This document shows positions 19,964-31,700 of a stretch of 64,000 nucleotides of DNA, one piece after another. The first letter of the stretch is position 1, and each line of letters opens with the position of its first letter. The DNA is taken from assembly GCF_000210295.1 (NCBI RefSeq), contig NC_026743.1, positions 1,426,001 to 1,490,000 of the forward strand, written 5' to 3'. Under the pieces are notes generated by a model. That model saw only the letters and a list, made by a program, of their open reading frames with translations. It did not search any database and had not been told where the DNA came from. The stretch comes from Trypanosoma brucei gambiense DAL972. Its lineage: Eukaryota > Euglenozoa > Kinetoplastea > Trypanosomatida > Trypanosomatidae. The position numbers were made by a program, and so were the translations under genes.

Positions 19964-20656
19964 CGTACACAATATTGGAAACGGTGAATCACCACCTGCC
20001 AAATACAAAAGAGTCACTGATAGAAATAATGATAAAGATGAGAACAATTCAACAAAGATGGAAAAAGCAGTAGTGGAAAATCACTAATAACGTAATTGTG
20101 ACCTTCAAGTAAAAAAAGCGACGATTAAAATAAATTGAAGGATTGGGCACTGAAAAGGAAGCGACATGAAGTTGGGTGTGTACAACACAAATATCCCAGA
20201 AGGGAACGAAAACGACAGATTTAATTGTGATGATCCCTCTCCACCGCTCACTGAAATGCGTATTAACTAAGTAAACTGGAATATCTAACGGTATCATTCG
20301 GCGCGGTGATTCTAATATATGTCCAACGCCCCAAACTGACTCACAAAAAAAAAAATGTAAAAAAAAAAAGCGCACACACGCACACGCAAAAAGCAGTCAA
20401 CTCAACAAAAAAAAGAAAAAGTACGAGTAAACTTTCCTCATTTTACATTTTAATTGAGAGTCCGCTTCGCTCAACGAGCCGTCCCGCAGTGCCAGAAGTC
20501 GAAACGATACCGGGACCCCATTTATCTCATGCACCTTGCGCCCCTCTTCGCCGTAGCAATTTGTTTTAATGCTCAACAAACGAAACAATGCTCTAAAGCC
20601 TCTCAATTTCAGAAATTCATACTTCCAACAAACACGAGCAGTCAACTTAAGAAATC

Positions 20657-20686
20657 GAGGAGGAGGAGGAGGAGGAGGAGGAGGAG
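20657..20686. repeat. (GAG)n trinucleotide repeat
   Basis: About ten GAG units on the plus strand (CTC on the sense strand), starting about 15 nt past the stop codon of the B-box gene. Confidence 0.9.
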
Positions 20687-20700
20687 AAACAGGAGGAATA

Positions 20701-22401
20701 TCACCTACTTCTCTTGCGCCCCACTAATAACTCGCTATCATCGGTTGCTTCACCAACAGAATGTTTTCCAATGGCCACGGCGTCAACCTGAGCGGAACCA
20801 CATGTGGAATCCCACTTCTTCAATTCTAACTTTGACAATTCAAGACGCCTGGAAGTTTTTGCTGGAACATTGCCTTCACTTCCCATCTGTAAAACGTTAA
20901 AACCTACATCTTTCATCCCTTGCAACTCAGCTTTCAAGTGGCGGTGCGCGCCCAAGGTGGGAATTTCCCTAAATGCAACAGTTCTGCGTTCCAATGAAGT
21001 AAAGGAAGGACAGATTGGCTCTTTCCTCTCAATACACGCGGACCGCCTGGTTTTCCGGCACTCTAAGGTTAACTCCGGTGTTTTCACATCAACATGTGTT
21101 ACACTAGTAGTACCTCGTAATGCTACAGTGGGCCGGCTTGCGGGGGGTGCCGCGCTTGAATTAGATGAAAAGCTCAGGCTTCTAATAAGTCTTATGACTT
21201 CATCTTCTTGAGCAACACTTATTAAATTCTCCGAACCATAACGCGATGAAAGTTGTTCGCTTTGGATTTGGGCCGTGCTGTGGCAACAGTCACTCATACA
21301 TTTTGACGTCTCTTGAACGGTGGCTAAACTCTTTTTCATCATCTCACCGAACTTTGTCACCTCGGAATCATCCATCGCCTCTAATGTATTCCTCACTGAC
21401 TCAATAGTATATTGGAAGGTTGCGTTCGCGACTTTGCATTGGGTATTAAGTGACGAGAATGTGTTGCTGAGATGAACCACGTCGTTAGATACCTGATTCA
21501 TCATCAAACACTCACGCTCCTCAAGAGCATTCCGAAGTGTGTTGAAGCACTTTTTAACCGCCTCCTGCCTGAATACTAAAGCTTTGTTACACAAGGGCAG
21601 TAACCGTTGTTCAATGTCAGCTGACAAACTTTGCGTGGCTGCAGCAGATACTCGAAGTTTTTCCACCTGTTCTTGCACTTCCAACCTGGTCCTGCGAGCA
21701 GCGCTTTCAACGGACTCCATCGAGTGACCTTTATGTGCACCTTCCAAGTAGCAGTTAATGCAAATAACCGTCGAGCACGTAACGCAATATGCATTTAGTG
21801 GCTGGGAAGGATGAGTATTGCAAACTTTCGGCTCCATGTGTATTGCCGACTTTAAGGGGACGATTTTGTGTGTCGTATACCGGCCACGTTGATGAGAGGA
21901 CACCATACAGATTTCACATAAAGGGAAACCGCAGGGAACACAAAAGAGATTAGCACCTTCCCTCTCACATGCACCGCATATTCCGCTCTCCCTTTCCACA
22001 TCTGTAAACCCATCATTCAATGGCACCAATGAGGAGGTGTCGGCTTCACCAACCTCTTTGTCAGCTTGAATAATTGTATCTCCATCTCCAACCCCATTAG
22101 TGATGGCATTGGTAGGCATAGAGACAAAACAACTTGGGCATGACATTAATATCGGGGTTCCTTCATTTCCCCGCACATTCCGCCACTGGGACGCGCATTT
22201 CTTGCATGCGAAACAATACCGCTCGGTATCCGAGTGTTCCAATGGATGAAGGGGAATACATTGCTTAATTTGGTACTTGAAACATAGTGAGCAAAGGTGC
22301 TGCCGTGTTGAGCTATCGTTTGAGCTGAAGAGGGCACGTGATACCTCCGTGTGGGCTGCGTGATCCCCCGTGACTCTGTACCCGAAAGAAGTGGTCGACA
22401 T
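20701..22401 (-). CDS. B-box zinc-finger coiled-coil protein, TRIM-like (566 aa)
   Basis: Cys-rich N-terminus at residues 37-91 (CSLC, CFACKKC, CPSC), which could be a degenerate RING or other zinc-binding unit. It is followed by two B-box-type fingers: 142-178 (CGACEREGANLFCVPCG...CEICMVSSH) and 194-226 (CNTHPSQPLNAYCVTC...CINCYLEGAHKGH). Residues about 230-390 are helical and heptad-like, predicted coiled coil, with a Ser-rich basic tail ending GRKRSR. The order RING-like, B-box1, B-box2, coiled coil is that of TRIM proteins, but a functional E3 RING is not clear from the spacing. Partner and location are unknown. The leader is very short: an acceptor lies about 10 nt before the ATG at 22401. 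Confidence 0.88.
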   Translation of the reverse strand: MSTTSFGYRVTGDHAAHTEVSRALFSSNDSSTRQHLCSLCFKYQIKQCIPLHPLEHSDTERYCFACKKCASQWRNVRGNEGTPILMSCPSCFVSMPTNAITNGVGDGDTIIQADKEVGEADTSSLVPLNDGFTDVERESGICGACEREGANLFCVPCGFPLCEICMVSSHQRGRYTTHKIVPLKSAIHMEPKVCNTHPSQPLNAYCVTCSTVICINCYLEGAHKGHSMESVESAARRTRLEVQEQVEKLRVSAAATQSLSADIEQRLLPLCNKALVFRQEAVKKCFNTLRNALEERECLMMNQVSNDVVHLSNTFSSLNTQCKVANATFQYTIESVRNTLEAMDDSEVTKFGEMMKKSLATVQETSKCMSDCCHSTAQIQSEQLSSRYGSENLISVAQEDEVIRLIRSLSFSSNSSAAPPASRPTVALRGTTSVTHVDVKTPELTLECRKTRRSACIERKEPICPSFTSLERRTVAFREIPTLGAHRHLKAELQGMKDVGFNVLQMGSEGNVPAKTSRRLELSKLELKKWDSTCGSAQVDAVAIGKHSVGEATDDSELLVGRKRSR

Positions 22402-23535
22402 TAAGATGCCCTGAATGATTGTACAAGCAAAAAAAAAAAAGGACCAACATCCATTTGGTTAGTCATCACCAAAAAGGTTGCCAAATAATGGAAACAGTTT
22501 GAGGGAAGCAAAACGAGGAGAAGGAAAAAAAGATATTCCAATGATTTTTTTTTTTTTAAAGGGCGAGAAACAGTAAAAAACAAAAGGCCCCAATCTCCGT
22601 TTCAGACATCAGAAAGGCCGTCCGTGAGCCACATTTATAATTAGAGAAATGTAACATGTATACATATATTGGCACGTTGAAAAATGAACATATAAGGGGA
22701 CGCAAATTCTCTTTTTTTTTTTTGAAATAACAATGCAAGTACATCTCCAAACGACTAATACACCCCTATAGCTTCCTTAATTGAACAAACACACAAGCAA
22801 CAACAAATCTGTAACGGAAATTTGTTTTCCTCCTTTTCTGATTACCACTCATGGGAATTTGACAAACAAAAGTTGCCCTACCGATACCGTATGAAAAGCA
22901 CTAAATGCCCTTCGCAAAACGTAGCTAGTACAGTCGAAAAATAGTGAATTTCACCCAAACTCCACCAAAAAAGAAAAAAAAGAAAAAAAGAAGAGTGAGA
23001 GAACAGTTCGAGATGGAGTTCCTCAAACGGAGGAAATGCGCACCTTTGTAATATCTAAAGGCGAAAGAATCACGCATCGACCACCACCGCCTTTATAACT
23101 CATAATGAAACCCAAACGCTCCCTTTATTCACTCGTGAGGAGCGCGCCGGTACCGCCGTCACTTCATTTTTGTAATGGTTGATTGTTCTTTTGAGTTGTG
23201 CTCCTCTGATAACTGATGCGCCGTAAATGCCAATGGAAAATCAGATTAGATATCTGTAAGAATAAAGTAGATTATTCCACGAGTAGCGGTAAGGGGCAAA
23301 AGTTGAGGGCACAAATAAAAACAAAATGAAGTGACATCACGAAATAGCTAATGGAAATTGAAGGCCAGTGCACGTGTATCAGTAGAAGATAGCAATCATT
23401 GTAACTTTTATTCGTCCATTGTTTATATCGGCACGAAAAAAAAAACTCATTCATTCCTGACACAAACAGTGCACACCTACCACGGAACAAGCACCCGCCG
23501 GTGAGCCCTGTAAATGGGACGTGTCCTCCCATCAC
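22402..23535. other. Intergenic spacer, 1.1 kb
   Basis: AT-rich, with A/T homopolymers near 22429, 22550 and 22710. It contains the B-box leader and LRR-gene 3' UTR. Nothing coding or structured is recognised. Confidence 0.6.
22411..22441 (-). promoter_or_regulatory. Trans-splice acceptor for the B-box gene
   Basis: T12 tract then gcttgtacaatcattcag, AG at 22412-22411, leaving a 9-nt leader. Confidence 0.5.
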
Positions 23536-24816
23536 CTAAGTCATGTATTTGCTTCCAGACTTCAGTCGATGTAAGCCGATTGCTTTCAACCCGGAACCAG
23601 AGGGAAAGTTCCTTGCATCAGCGAGTACCTCTGCGCTCTTCATTTCTTTGCAGAATAACCTCATAGCCCGTGGAATCTCACCGGCGTGTACCTCTGTGGA
23701 ATCTAATACCTGCAATTGTGGCATCATACTTATCACACGGAACCGGCATTGCTCCTCGTATGGAAGTTGACTCAACTCATGATTGCCATCGACCTCCCAC
23801 TGTACATCCCCGTATGGCGCAGCTGGCAAGTGATGGATTATTGATCTTACTTGTGGTGCTGTTAATGATGTAAGTAATGCACTGCTCACAGTTGGGAGGG
23901 GCATTCCCTCCTTTTGCGTACTCACGTTGAGGCTGCGACACGCGGCGAAGTCAACGTCCTGTTGCACATGTGCCTCATAACTGAGAGACGAGGAGTTGCC
24001 AGACGTTGTTCCGTCATGGGAACGAAGTACCGGATTGCCTTCTAAAGTTAAAACACGGATATTCTTAAGTTTTGATAACCCCTCCAAACCGTCCCAGTTC
24101 TGAATATTGTTATTGGAAAGGAACAGAAACACCAAGCTGTGTAGCACATCAAAGTCGGAAAAACCTTCTACCGCATTGTGTTCTAAGTTCAATGACTCCA
24201 AGTTACCCGCTAGGTGCACTACAAAGCGCTTGTCGACGATGCTGTTATATGACAGGTTGAGCGCACGCACCGTGAGGCACTTGGAAAATGTATCTAAGTT
24301 GACCCGTGAGATTTTGTTCAACTTTAAATTCAGTCGTGTGAGACTGTGGAGAAGTGAGAAATCATCCGCATGCAGCTCTGTGATGCCGTTTTCTGCCGCA
24401 GAGAAATCCATAAGAAACGGAAGCTTGGAAAGCCCCCCGAGGGACGTTAATGCGTTCCTGTCAAGATTTAGCCGTTCTAGAGTCACACTTGACGAAGCGA
24501 GGTCATCAAACACATCGTTTGTGAGTGCATTGCCTGCAGCAGAAAAATGTATGAGACAGCATAGGCTTCGTAACGGTTTAAGCGTTACGAGCCGGTTGTC
24601 ATCCAGTGAGAGCCGCTGAAGATGCACATATGAGCTTAGCAAATCAATAGAAGTAAGACTCAGCGAGCAAAGTTTAGCCTGCGCATAAACAAGCCAACCG
24701 TCTGCGTTGCTACTGAGAGCACTGAGTGACTCCTTCACAACCTCATATGTAAGCGGGTTTTCGACTTCTAACGGCACGTCACCGGGGTCCTCAGGCGCTA
24801 TATTGGAGGTGCTCAT
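23536..24816 (-). CDS. Leucine-rich-repeat protein, LRRC23-like (426 aa)
   Basis: About eight SDS22-type leucine-rich repeats of about 22 residues span residues 50-250 (LQRLSLDDNRL, LERLNLDRNAL, LTRLNLKLNKI, VRALNLSYNSI, LESLNLEHNAV, LVFLFLSNNNI, IRVLTLEGNPV). The opening repeats (LTSIDLLSSYVHLQRLSLDDNRLVTLKPL...FSAAGNAL) resemble vertebrate LRRC23, a radial-spoke component, which has a comparable LLRSYIHLRY start. The C-terminal part (300-426) contains MMPQLQVLDSTEV, the capping segment common to axonemal LRR proteins. A flagellar role is therefore likely but inferred; other axonemal LRR proteins share this architecture. There is no membrane segment. The ATG at 24816 is the first in frame. 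Confidence 0.85.
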   Translation of the reverse strand: MSTSNIAPEDPGDVPLEVENPLTYEVVKESLSALSSNADGWLVYAQAKLCSLSLTSIDLLSSYVHLQRLSLDDNRLVTLKPLRSLCCLIHFSAAGNALTNDVFDDLASSSVTLERLNLDRNALTSLGGLSKLPFLMDFSAAENGITELHADDFSLLHSLTRLNLKLNKISRVNLDTFSKCLTVRALNLSYNSIVDKRFVVHLAGNLESLNLEHNAVEGFSDFDVLHSLVFLFLSNNNIQNWDGLEGLSKLKNIRVLTLEGNPVLRSHDGTTSGNSSSLSYEAHVQQDVDFAACRSLNVSTQKEGMPLPTVSSALLTSLTAPQVRSIIHHLPAAPYGDVQWEVDGNHELSQLPYEEQCRFRVISMMPQLQVLDSTEVHAGEIPRAMRLFCKEMKSAEVLADARNFPSGSGLKAIGLHRLKSGSKYMT

Positions 24817-25528
24817 TCAGCAACAAACTCTCACCTTATTAACCGAAAAACAATTGCGCCAATTCCCGCAGTTTGGAGGTTTCGTAACAGTTTTTGTGCT
24901 ATGACTACCCGATCTAAGTTAGACACTCGTTGGTAAGTGAGGATAAAGAGTAAGCAACACGTTTATGAGCAGGCGAGGAGGTAACCCTCGAAGCAATAGA
25001 AGCAAATACAAGAATTAAAAAAAAAAAAACTATTCATTGATGAAATAACACCGGGGGAACCAATTCACATACAGTGCTAACCACTTTAGTGAAAGAGACA
25101 AACACATTCCGGTGCAATATAAACCCTCTTCCTCTCAACAGAAACCCCAACAGACAACTGTAACATGTAACTGTCCCGAATATTGTTACGCAAAGTCCCC
25201 GCACATATCACACTGTACGTTACGGTCCTCCACGTAGATGGAAAAGAAAGAGTGAAATCTACACAAACCCATCGTCAACATCTGCAGAGGGCTCTTAATG
25301 GGCGCATTCCATATGCTCTTGAAAATGACTTGATGGCACCTTCACTGCTGCTCCTTGTCTCCAAGTGATCTCTTTCCCTTCCTTTCCCCCGTTTTTTTTT
25401 CGCTTCTGTTCCAAATATTTCTGCACCCTCCACGGCATCTCCGAATTGGATACAAATGGAACCAGCATGGAAAGAGACAACTTGAATTAGGGAAGAATTA
25501 ACCAACAGAGTAAGCGCAGAGATAGCTA
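24817..25528. other. Intergenic spacer, 0.7 kb
   Basis: LRR leader and 3' UTR of the coiled-coil gene at 25529-26860. Includes an A-run near 25019. No gene is supported. Confidence 0.6.
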
Positions 25529-26860
25529 CTACCGTTGCTGGGAATATAAGGAGCGAAGCTCATTAACGATAAGGTTCCGCTGAGTAGTTTTATCAGCGCC
25601 CACAGGAGTGGGATTGCGCCGCCGATCCGAGCTTATGGGCCGAGGAACGGGTACATCAGTTACCGTCACCCCAGCATTCGCCATATCTCTCTGTGCCTCC
25701 TTAATGAGCCGAATCTGATCAGTCTTACGGTCCATCAGAGTTGAGATGCGATTGAGAGCGGCTGTCACCACTTCAGGACTAATTTCCTCTGCTGCAGCGC
25801 GCTCCACAGTATCTTTGTATTGTTGATGAAGGCTCTTTAGCTCCTCTTGCAGTTCTTCATACACTTCCTTCATTGCCCCGCTTCGCAGTCCCCCCTCGGC
25901 AGAATCAAAGTGACTTTGGTTTACCGGAGTTGCCGCTCTCCCACGAGACACAGGTCTTACATGGTAGGAATTGTTAAGCCCAAGCTCCAATGCGCGGCCA
26001 GCGCTGGTTCTTCTCGCATCGCGTTGAATGGAAGAATATGTTGGATCTCTATAGGTACGTCGTGTATTGCCTGCGAGGCCCACAGATGCCCGGCGCCGCT
26101 CCGCCGAGTGACCAGAGATATTAACAAGATGGCGTGCCTCCTGCAGCCGACCCCTAACGGGACCCGCAAACGCGTTTGATCTACGTGGTTTGCGGCTATT
26201 CCTCCTACAGCTGCCATTTGTCAGCCTGGTCACATCACAATCGGTCATGCGGGAATTGTCTACACTTCCCGTACCGCAGCGCCGCATGAGTTCCTGTATG
26301 GCCTGTTCCAAGTGATGATTAGTGTCAATTGCCGCCTCCTTCTCTGCTTTCAGTTCCTCAATGGACGCGAGTAATGTACGGTGTTTTTTTTGTTGCTCCT
26401 CCAGCTCATGTCGGAGCCTTTCCATTTCGCTATTGAGCGCACTCTCACGTTTCTTCGAGGCGTCGCACTCCTTCATCAGCATTTCCTCAAGTTCGGTACG
26501 AAATGTTCCTAAATCCTTACGGGCTTTCCTCTAGTGTGCTTTGCAACCTTGTCTTTTCTTCATTGCGCGCTGCACCATCTCGTGCAGTTCCTTCTCACGC
26601 CGACGGTGGTGCGACCGCTCCTGCTCTAATTGATGCTCCAGGTCTTGTTTATACGCCTCATGTGCCTGCAATGCCTTCTCATACTGATCCTGATGGTGAT
26701 TACGGTCCTGCTCTAAGCGACGTATTTTTTCCTGAAGAGTTTGGAGTGCAAGTACAATCGATCGCGTGTCACCTACACTCATATTGAGACCAGAGCGCTG
26801 CAAACTGGTATTACAACTCTCCATGGAGTGATTGGCGGATGTGACACGGGAAGATGACAT
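25529..26860 (-). CDS. Coiled-coil protein, possibly Cep57-like, with in-frame stop in this sequence
   Basis: Two minus-strand pieces share one frame: 26860-26531 (109 codons, ATG start) and 26530-25529 (333 codons), separated by a single TAG at 26533-26531. Between the A4 run at 26554-26557 and the GGG at 26521-26523 the coiled coil continues in another frame (KTRLQSTLEES), so two compensating one-base changes explain the stop. The joined protein is about 440 aa. Residues 35-210 are long coiled coil; a basic Arg/Ser-rich stretch follows. A second helix near the C-terminus (EELQEELKSLHQQYKDT...LNRISTLMDRKTDQIRLIKE) resembles the C-terminal microtubule-binding region of Cep57, which would suit a basal-body protein. 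That assignment is inference. I favour sequence error over a pseudogene because the rest is clean. Confidence 0.75.
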
Positions 26861-27862
26861 GAGTCAAGATACCTTTCCCACTGCACAATAATATGACTCT
26901 ATTGGTACGGAGAATTTTCCGCTATTATGTTCGTGTATATATGTTGATAATACTAACTTATATGTGTGTTTGTGCGTGCGTTCGTATTCGATGATATGTG
27001 ATGCAATGAAAAATGTAATTCACCCGAAGCTTTTTATGCGCTTTGATCTTTTTGTCTACGCTCACAATATATATATTTGTTATAATATATTATTTTCCTT
27101 TTGGCGGCCGCCACTTCTACACACGCACTCCCTCCGCTTCGTTTTCCTCTTGCCCAATTCTCTCTCGCTTTTTCTTTAGGGAAATAAATTCAAGATATAC
27201 ATACATATATATATGCGAGCATATATGGGCATATATGTGTGAGAAGAAAAGAAAAAAAGGTAAAGAAGGAAAAAAAAAAAGAAACTAAGCCTGAGTCAGA
27301 GGACAAAATGTAAACAAACAACATTAATTGTTTGCCATGTGAACACAGCACTTGTCCTCACCTCCTCTTAACATTTATTGCTTTATACTGCCAGTTAATG
27401 GGGTGGGGAAGAAAAGATAATTTCAATTCAACAACAATACACGCGGTCGCCGACGTGTTGTTTATTCACTCAAAGTCCTGTCGACCACCAGGAAAGAAAA
27501 AAGATAATCCAAGGATGAACCTCAGACACTTTCCTACAGCGGGTTTCACATAAAGGGGAGGGGAAAAAAAACAAAGAAAAAAGGAAAGGAAGGGAAGGGA
27601 ACAAAAGTGATGAAAAGGGGGGAAATGGCGCTAAGAACACAACGCCAGAAAAGGTGTATTTTTTTTTTTGAAAAAAGAGCAGAAACAGAATATAGTGTGT
27701 CAATAAGGTAAAAATACAAGGGTATCGTGCACACTAATTAGAAAAGGGTTGAAAAAAAAAAAGAAACAAATTTTATGCACACGGAGGAGCGGTGGTGGAC
27801 CACAGTAGCAACAACCTCTAATCACTGGATGATACCCCCATGAAAAAAAAATTATATTAATG

Positions 27863-27870
<8 letters not shown>

Positions 27871-27899
<29 letters not shown>
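27871..27899. repeat. (TA)n microsatellite
   Basis: Twenty-nine bases of TA dinucleotide. Confidence 0.95.
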
Positions 27900-27901
<2 letters not shown>

Positions 27902-28398
27902 TTTTCTCCCCCATACACCCTAAGCACTCACAGCACTCTTACCTCCATTCACATCAGCAATTATGACACCCAACATAACTACAGTGACGGAAAGCTGCCT
28001 CCATACTCGGAAAGTGGATTAACCTCAACATTCAAAGTTGTCCGACACATGTACCACAACATGGAGAAAAATATCAACTAAGTGAACAAATGCACGCCAA
28101 CCTTCATGTGCTAAAGCTACAACTAATATATATGTGTGTTTGTACATATATGTTTACGACAACCTTACCGTATATGTAAACCGATAATGGAGAACGAAAG
28201 CATTGTAGACCATAACCTGCTTCGCACTGTTCTTTCTTACAATGAAGCCCACCCCGTGCCGAACATACTTCACTTGTCATTACCGGCGCCACAACAGTTC
28301 ACTACCGACTCACAAAGATAAAAAAAAATGCAAAATAAATTGGGATTGTTGGCACCATATCACCATACACCCCGCTCCCTCACACAGTCAATAAAACC

Positions 28399-28422
28399 CA
28401 CACACACACACACACACACACA
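28399..28422. repeat. (CA)12 microsatellite
   Basis: Uninterrupted CA dinucleotide in the 3' flank of the WD40 gene. Confidence 0.95.
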
Positions 28423-28788
28423 GCCATTGGTGTCAAACCCATCGAAAGAAAACAAGCTTATGTCTTGAAGAAACACAACAGAAAAAAAAATCCAGCACCG
28501 CTCCCACAAACATATGAATCACCTCACATCCACAGAACACGTTGGCACCGCTGCTCATCACCGGGGCTGAGGAAAGTGTAAGTGAAGAAGAAGGGAGGGA
28601 AAAAAGGAACAAAGAAGTATCTATGCCCGCAGTAGGTAGCCTCGTGTACACCGTCGAAAGACAAAAGAAACACAAATAAAAGGGAGGAAAGTGAAGAAAG
28701 GATGCAATTGGAGAAATAGGGGAGTTGGGAATGGGGCCCATGTACCGCTTCATGCCCAACACATCCCCCCCCCCTTGTTGGTGAAACA

Positions 28789-31700
28789 TTAGTCAAAACG
28801 ACAAAGCCGGAGAAATTCTTCCAACGTAGCGCGGCGCGTCACAATCTTCTCAACCTGTGAATAACACTCCCTATCATCCATGACCTCATCAAACATGGTG
28901 CGCAGGCCGCGCTCCTCGTGTGTCCCTCCATTGGTTTCGGCATTCCCCTGCTGAGTTTTCTCAGGAGTCATCAGCTCACAAGTACTGTTCTCATCTACAT
29001 CCCTGCCGCCGACTGCATCAGCATCTGCGTAAATATAGTCTACACAGAGTAGGCAGCCTTTAAGCATTGACCGCACCTCCATACTAAGCGAAGCCTCATC
29101 TATATACGGTAAGACTTCCTCTGCAGTTGATAGCAACCCGTCCAGCAACGGCAAAAACGTCATTTTGAACACTGCCAACTTCAGGTTGTACGCGGTACGA
29201 AGCTCCACCTCTCCCGTGGCGGCCTCGATAGCATCCACCCACAGTTCATCCATGTCTAAGAGGTTTTCTGCCGTTTCAGTAAAGCGAAAATTAATGAGTT
29301 TATAACGGCATGAGTAAATATGATTAACGATGCTACTCAAATCCTGAAACATGATCCTTCGTGCCGCTCCACGGGTACGAGGAGCTGGCCGGTGCGTCAC
29401 ATACCTTGCTACTCTCGGGGAGAGCGTAGGAATGGTGGGACTGGCATTGAATGTGGGTGGCACTTTCGCTGCGGGTGACATGACACCAGATTCGGGCGGT
29501 GCGGCTGCAATGACATTCCGCCACCGCTGCCAATATTTACGGAGGCAGTAAAAACTAGTGGTGAAGGAAAGCACCTTCACCTTAAGGTGGGCACGCTCTT
29601 CTATACGAAGGGTACGCACAAGCTTCACCCGCCCGCGCTGCATAACCCGATCGTAAGTGGCCCAAATCCACCTGTTCAACCACATCCTCCGCACATTCGT
29701 TGTGTGGGCATTGAGCATAACAGATGCCATCCTAGAAAGACTATTAAAGTTTTTCCTCTTGATGTTGCGCAACATATGCTCGCGTCGGAAGTACTTGCAA
29801 TGAAGCCTCCATACACGGAATGCATTTTCAGCCGCATTAAACGCATTGATCGTAGAATACCGGGTTATCAACATCCCCACGCGATCCGAAATGCCGCAAT
29901 ACAAGGAATTATACAAATCCCGCTGCGCCGTACGGACAGATACTGCGTTTTCTCTGCACTGCATCAATGTTAACAACAAACTACTGAAGTTGTTTTCCCG
30001 AGACTTTGCATGTGCATCAAGTGTTTTTCTAGCATCAAGTTTTACGATGGACGTGCCGCAATATGGCCTACAGAACAAAGAAGAACGGTTTGCTTTGATG
30101 TCATTGGCATCAAAACAAATCCTGGACACTTTGAGGATCGCAAACTGCTGAAGAACCGAAAGCGGAGCGAAGTTCACAAAGTGAGCGAGGGGATACTTTT
30201 TACACTCGCGGTGCATCTCCAAGTGAACAACCCTACCATTACTAAGCAACGACCCAACTTGCTGACGCTTCCAATCAACCAAACTGGGTGGGCCCAAGGC
30301 TGTGTCAGCAGACGGATGAGGGACCCTCGTGATCACTTTATCGGTCATAGTCGAAAACACCGAAAGAAGTCCATCATTGCGGGCGATCCACAGCTGGGAC
30401 TTCATCTGGTCATTGAACAACAGCACAACGGGCTGCGAGTGTCTCTCTATTATGCGCCGCTGGAAAACTATACTAAATGTAATGTCATCGGTCCTCTGAA
30501 AGGGATCTCTACGAGGGCTTTGGCCCGGGGAAGAACTCCCACCTTTGCCCTTCCGCAACTTGGGTGCGCACTGCATGTTCATCACGACACCCTCAACAGA
30601 AACGTAAAACCGCAAATTATTGAACACACAATACAGGGCACGATTGTTTGTCAACTCATCGAAGGTGTTGGCAAGTGCTCGGCGTCGAACCTCCTCCGGT
30701 GTCGGGTGTTCCAACAACGAGTAGTGGAGCTCAGGGGGATCTGGAAGGAGTCGCATTGTAACCGTTATGACTGGCGGGAGATCTACAACAATGCCTGTCA
30801 CTGTTCCACCATCTATGAGATCCTTGGTGAACTTCGCTTTCCGAGCATAAAGGTCATTAATTTGTCGATGATCTGCCGCACCGCTGGTGCGCCCGCGCTC
30901 CTCCCTTCTACTGGGGGAACGGCAAGTGTTTACGTAACTCTGTGCTGAAACTTGCTCCACATAACGTGCCCCAACTGAGTACGTAGGTAGGTACGATCGG
31001 CGCCCCGCAGAAGGCGTTCGGTAGAAGTCAGACACATCGTGCTCAGTTGACTCCGTAAGCACTGTTGCAACCTTTCCTGTGGCGGTCCTATGTGTACGGG
31101 ATGCTTTTCTTTTCTTGGTTTTTGCGGACCGAGTTCGTGCGGTAGTTCCGCCATTTGGAGATGCAACACCACCGCCAGGAACGTCTCGACGATCCCTTGT
31201 ACTAGACGTAAAGGGGTCCCAAGGTGCTTTGCTCTTCTTTACCTTGCCAACTGCTTTTGCGACTTTCTTCCCTGTCGTTTGAGATGTCCATTGAGTTGCC
31301 GCAGTCCGAGGAGTGCTACAGAGTGAACCTCTCAAACCATCAAATACGGACGCCCCAAATCGTGCAGTCGAAGGTGGTGATACCTTCCTCTGCTTCTTTA
31401 TTGTGCTTACAGGTGTCCCCCTCCTGCTGGTGGATTTGTGTGGTTGGCACGCATCGGAACCCTTGGATGTCGCAACACCATTTTTTCGAGTGCTGCAACT
31501 CGTTGTGGTGAAGCAAAGAGATGAAAGCTGCTGTTTTTGTGCCGGTGTTTTTGTTACCCTCGACACGCCTCTCGCCGATACCTGTGAAATAACACCGATG
31601 CCCTGTGACTGCTCCCGCACGGCAAGTCTCGGCGTTGAAGCTGACGTTCGGGTAGAAAGCCGTCCTGCTCTCCCTCCGGTGTTCAAGCCACTAGATCTGT

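Larger units (their letters stand above)
19486..20700. other. Intergenic spacer, 1.2 kb
   Basis: It holds the ELMO leader and the 3' UTR of the B-box gene. It contains a perfect 16-bp inverted repeat (19900-19963) and a (GAG)n tract at about 20657-20686 just beyond the B-box stop codon. No gene is supported. Confidence 0.65.
26861..28788. other. Intergenic spacer, 1.9 kb
   Basis: AT-rich. It contains TA repeats at 27871-27899, (CA)12 at 28399-28422, a C10 run at 28765-28774 just past the WD40 stop codon, and T/A homopolymers. Frames here are low complexity. No gene or RNA is recognised. Confidence 0.6.
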
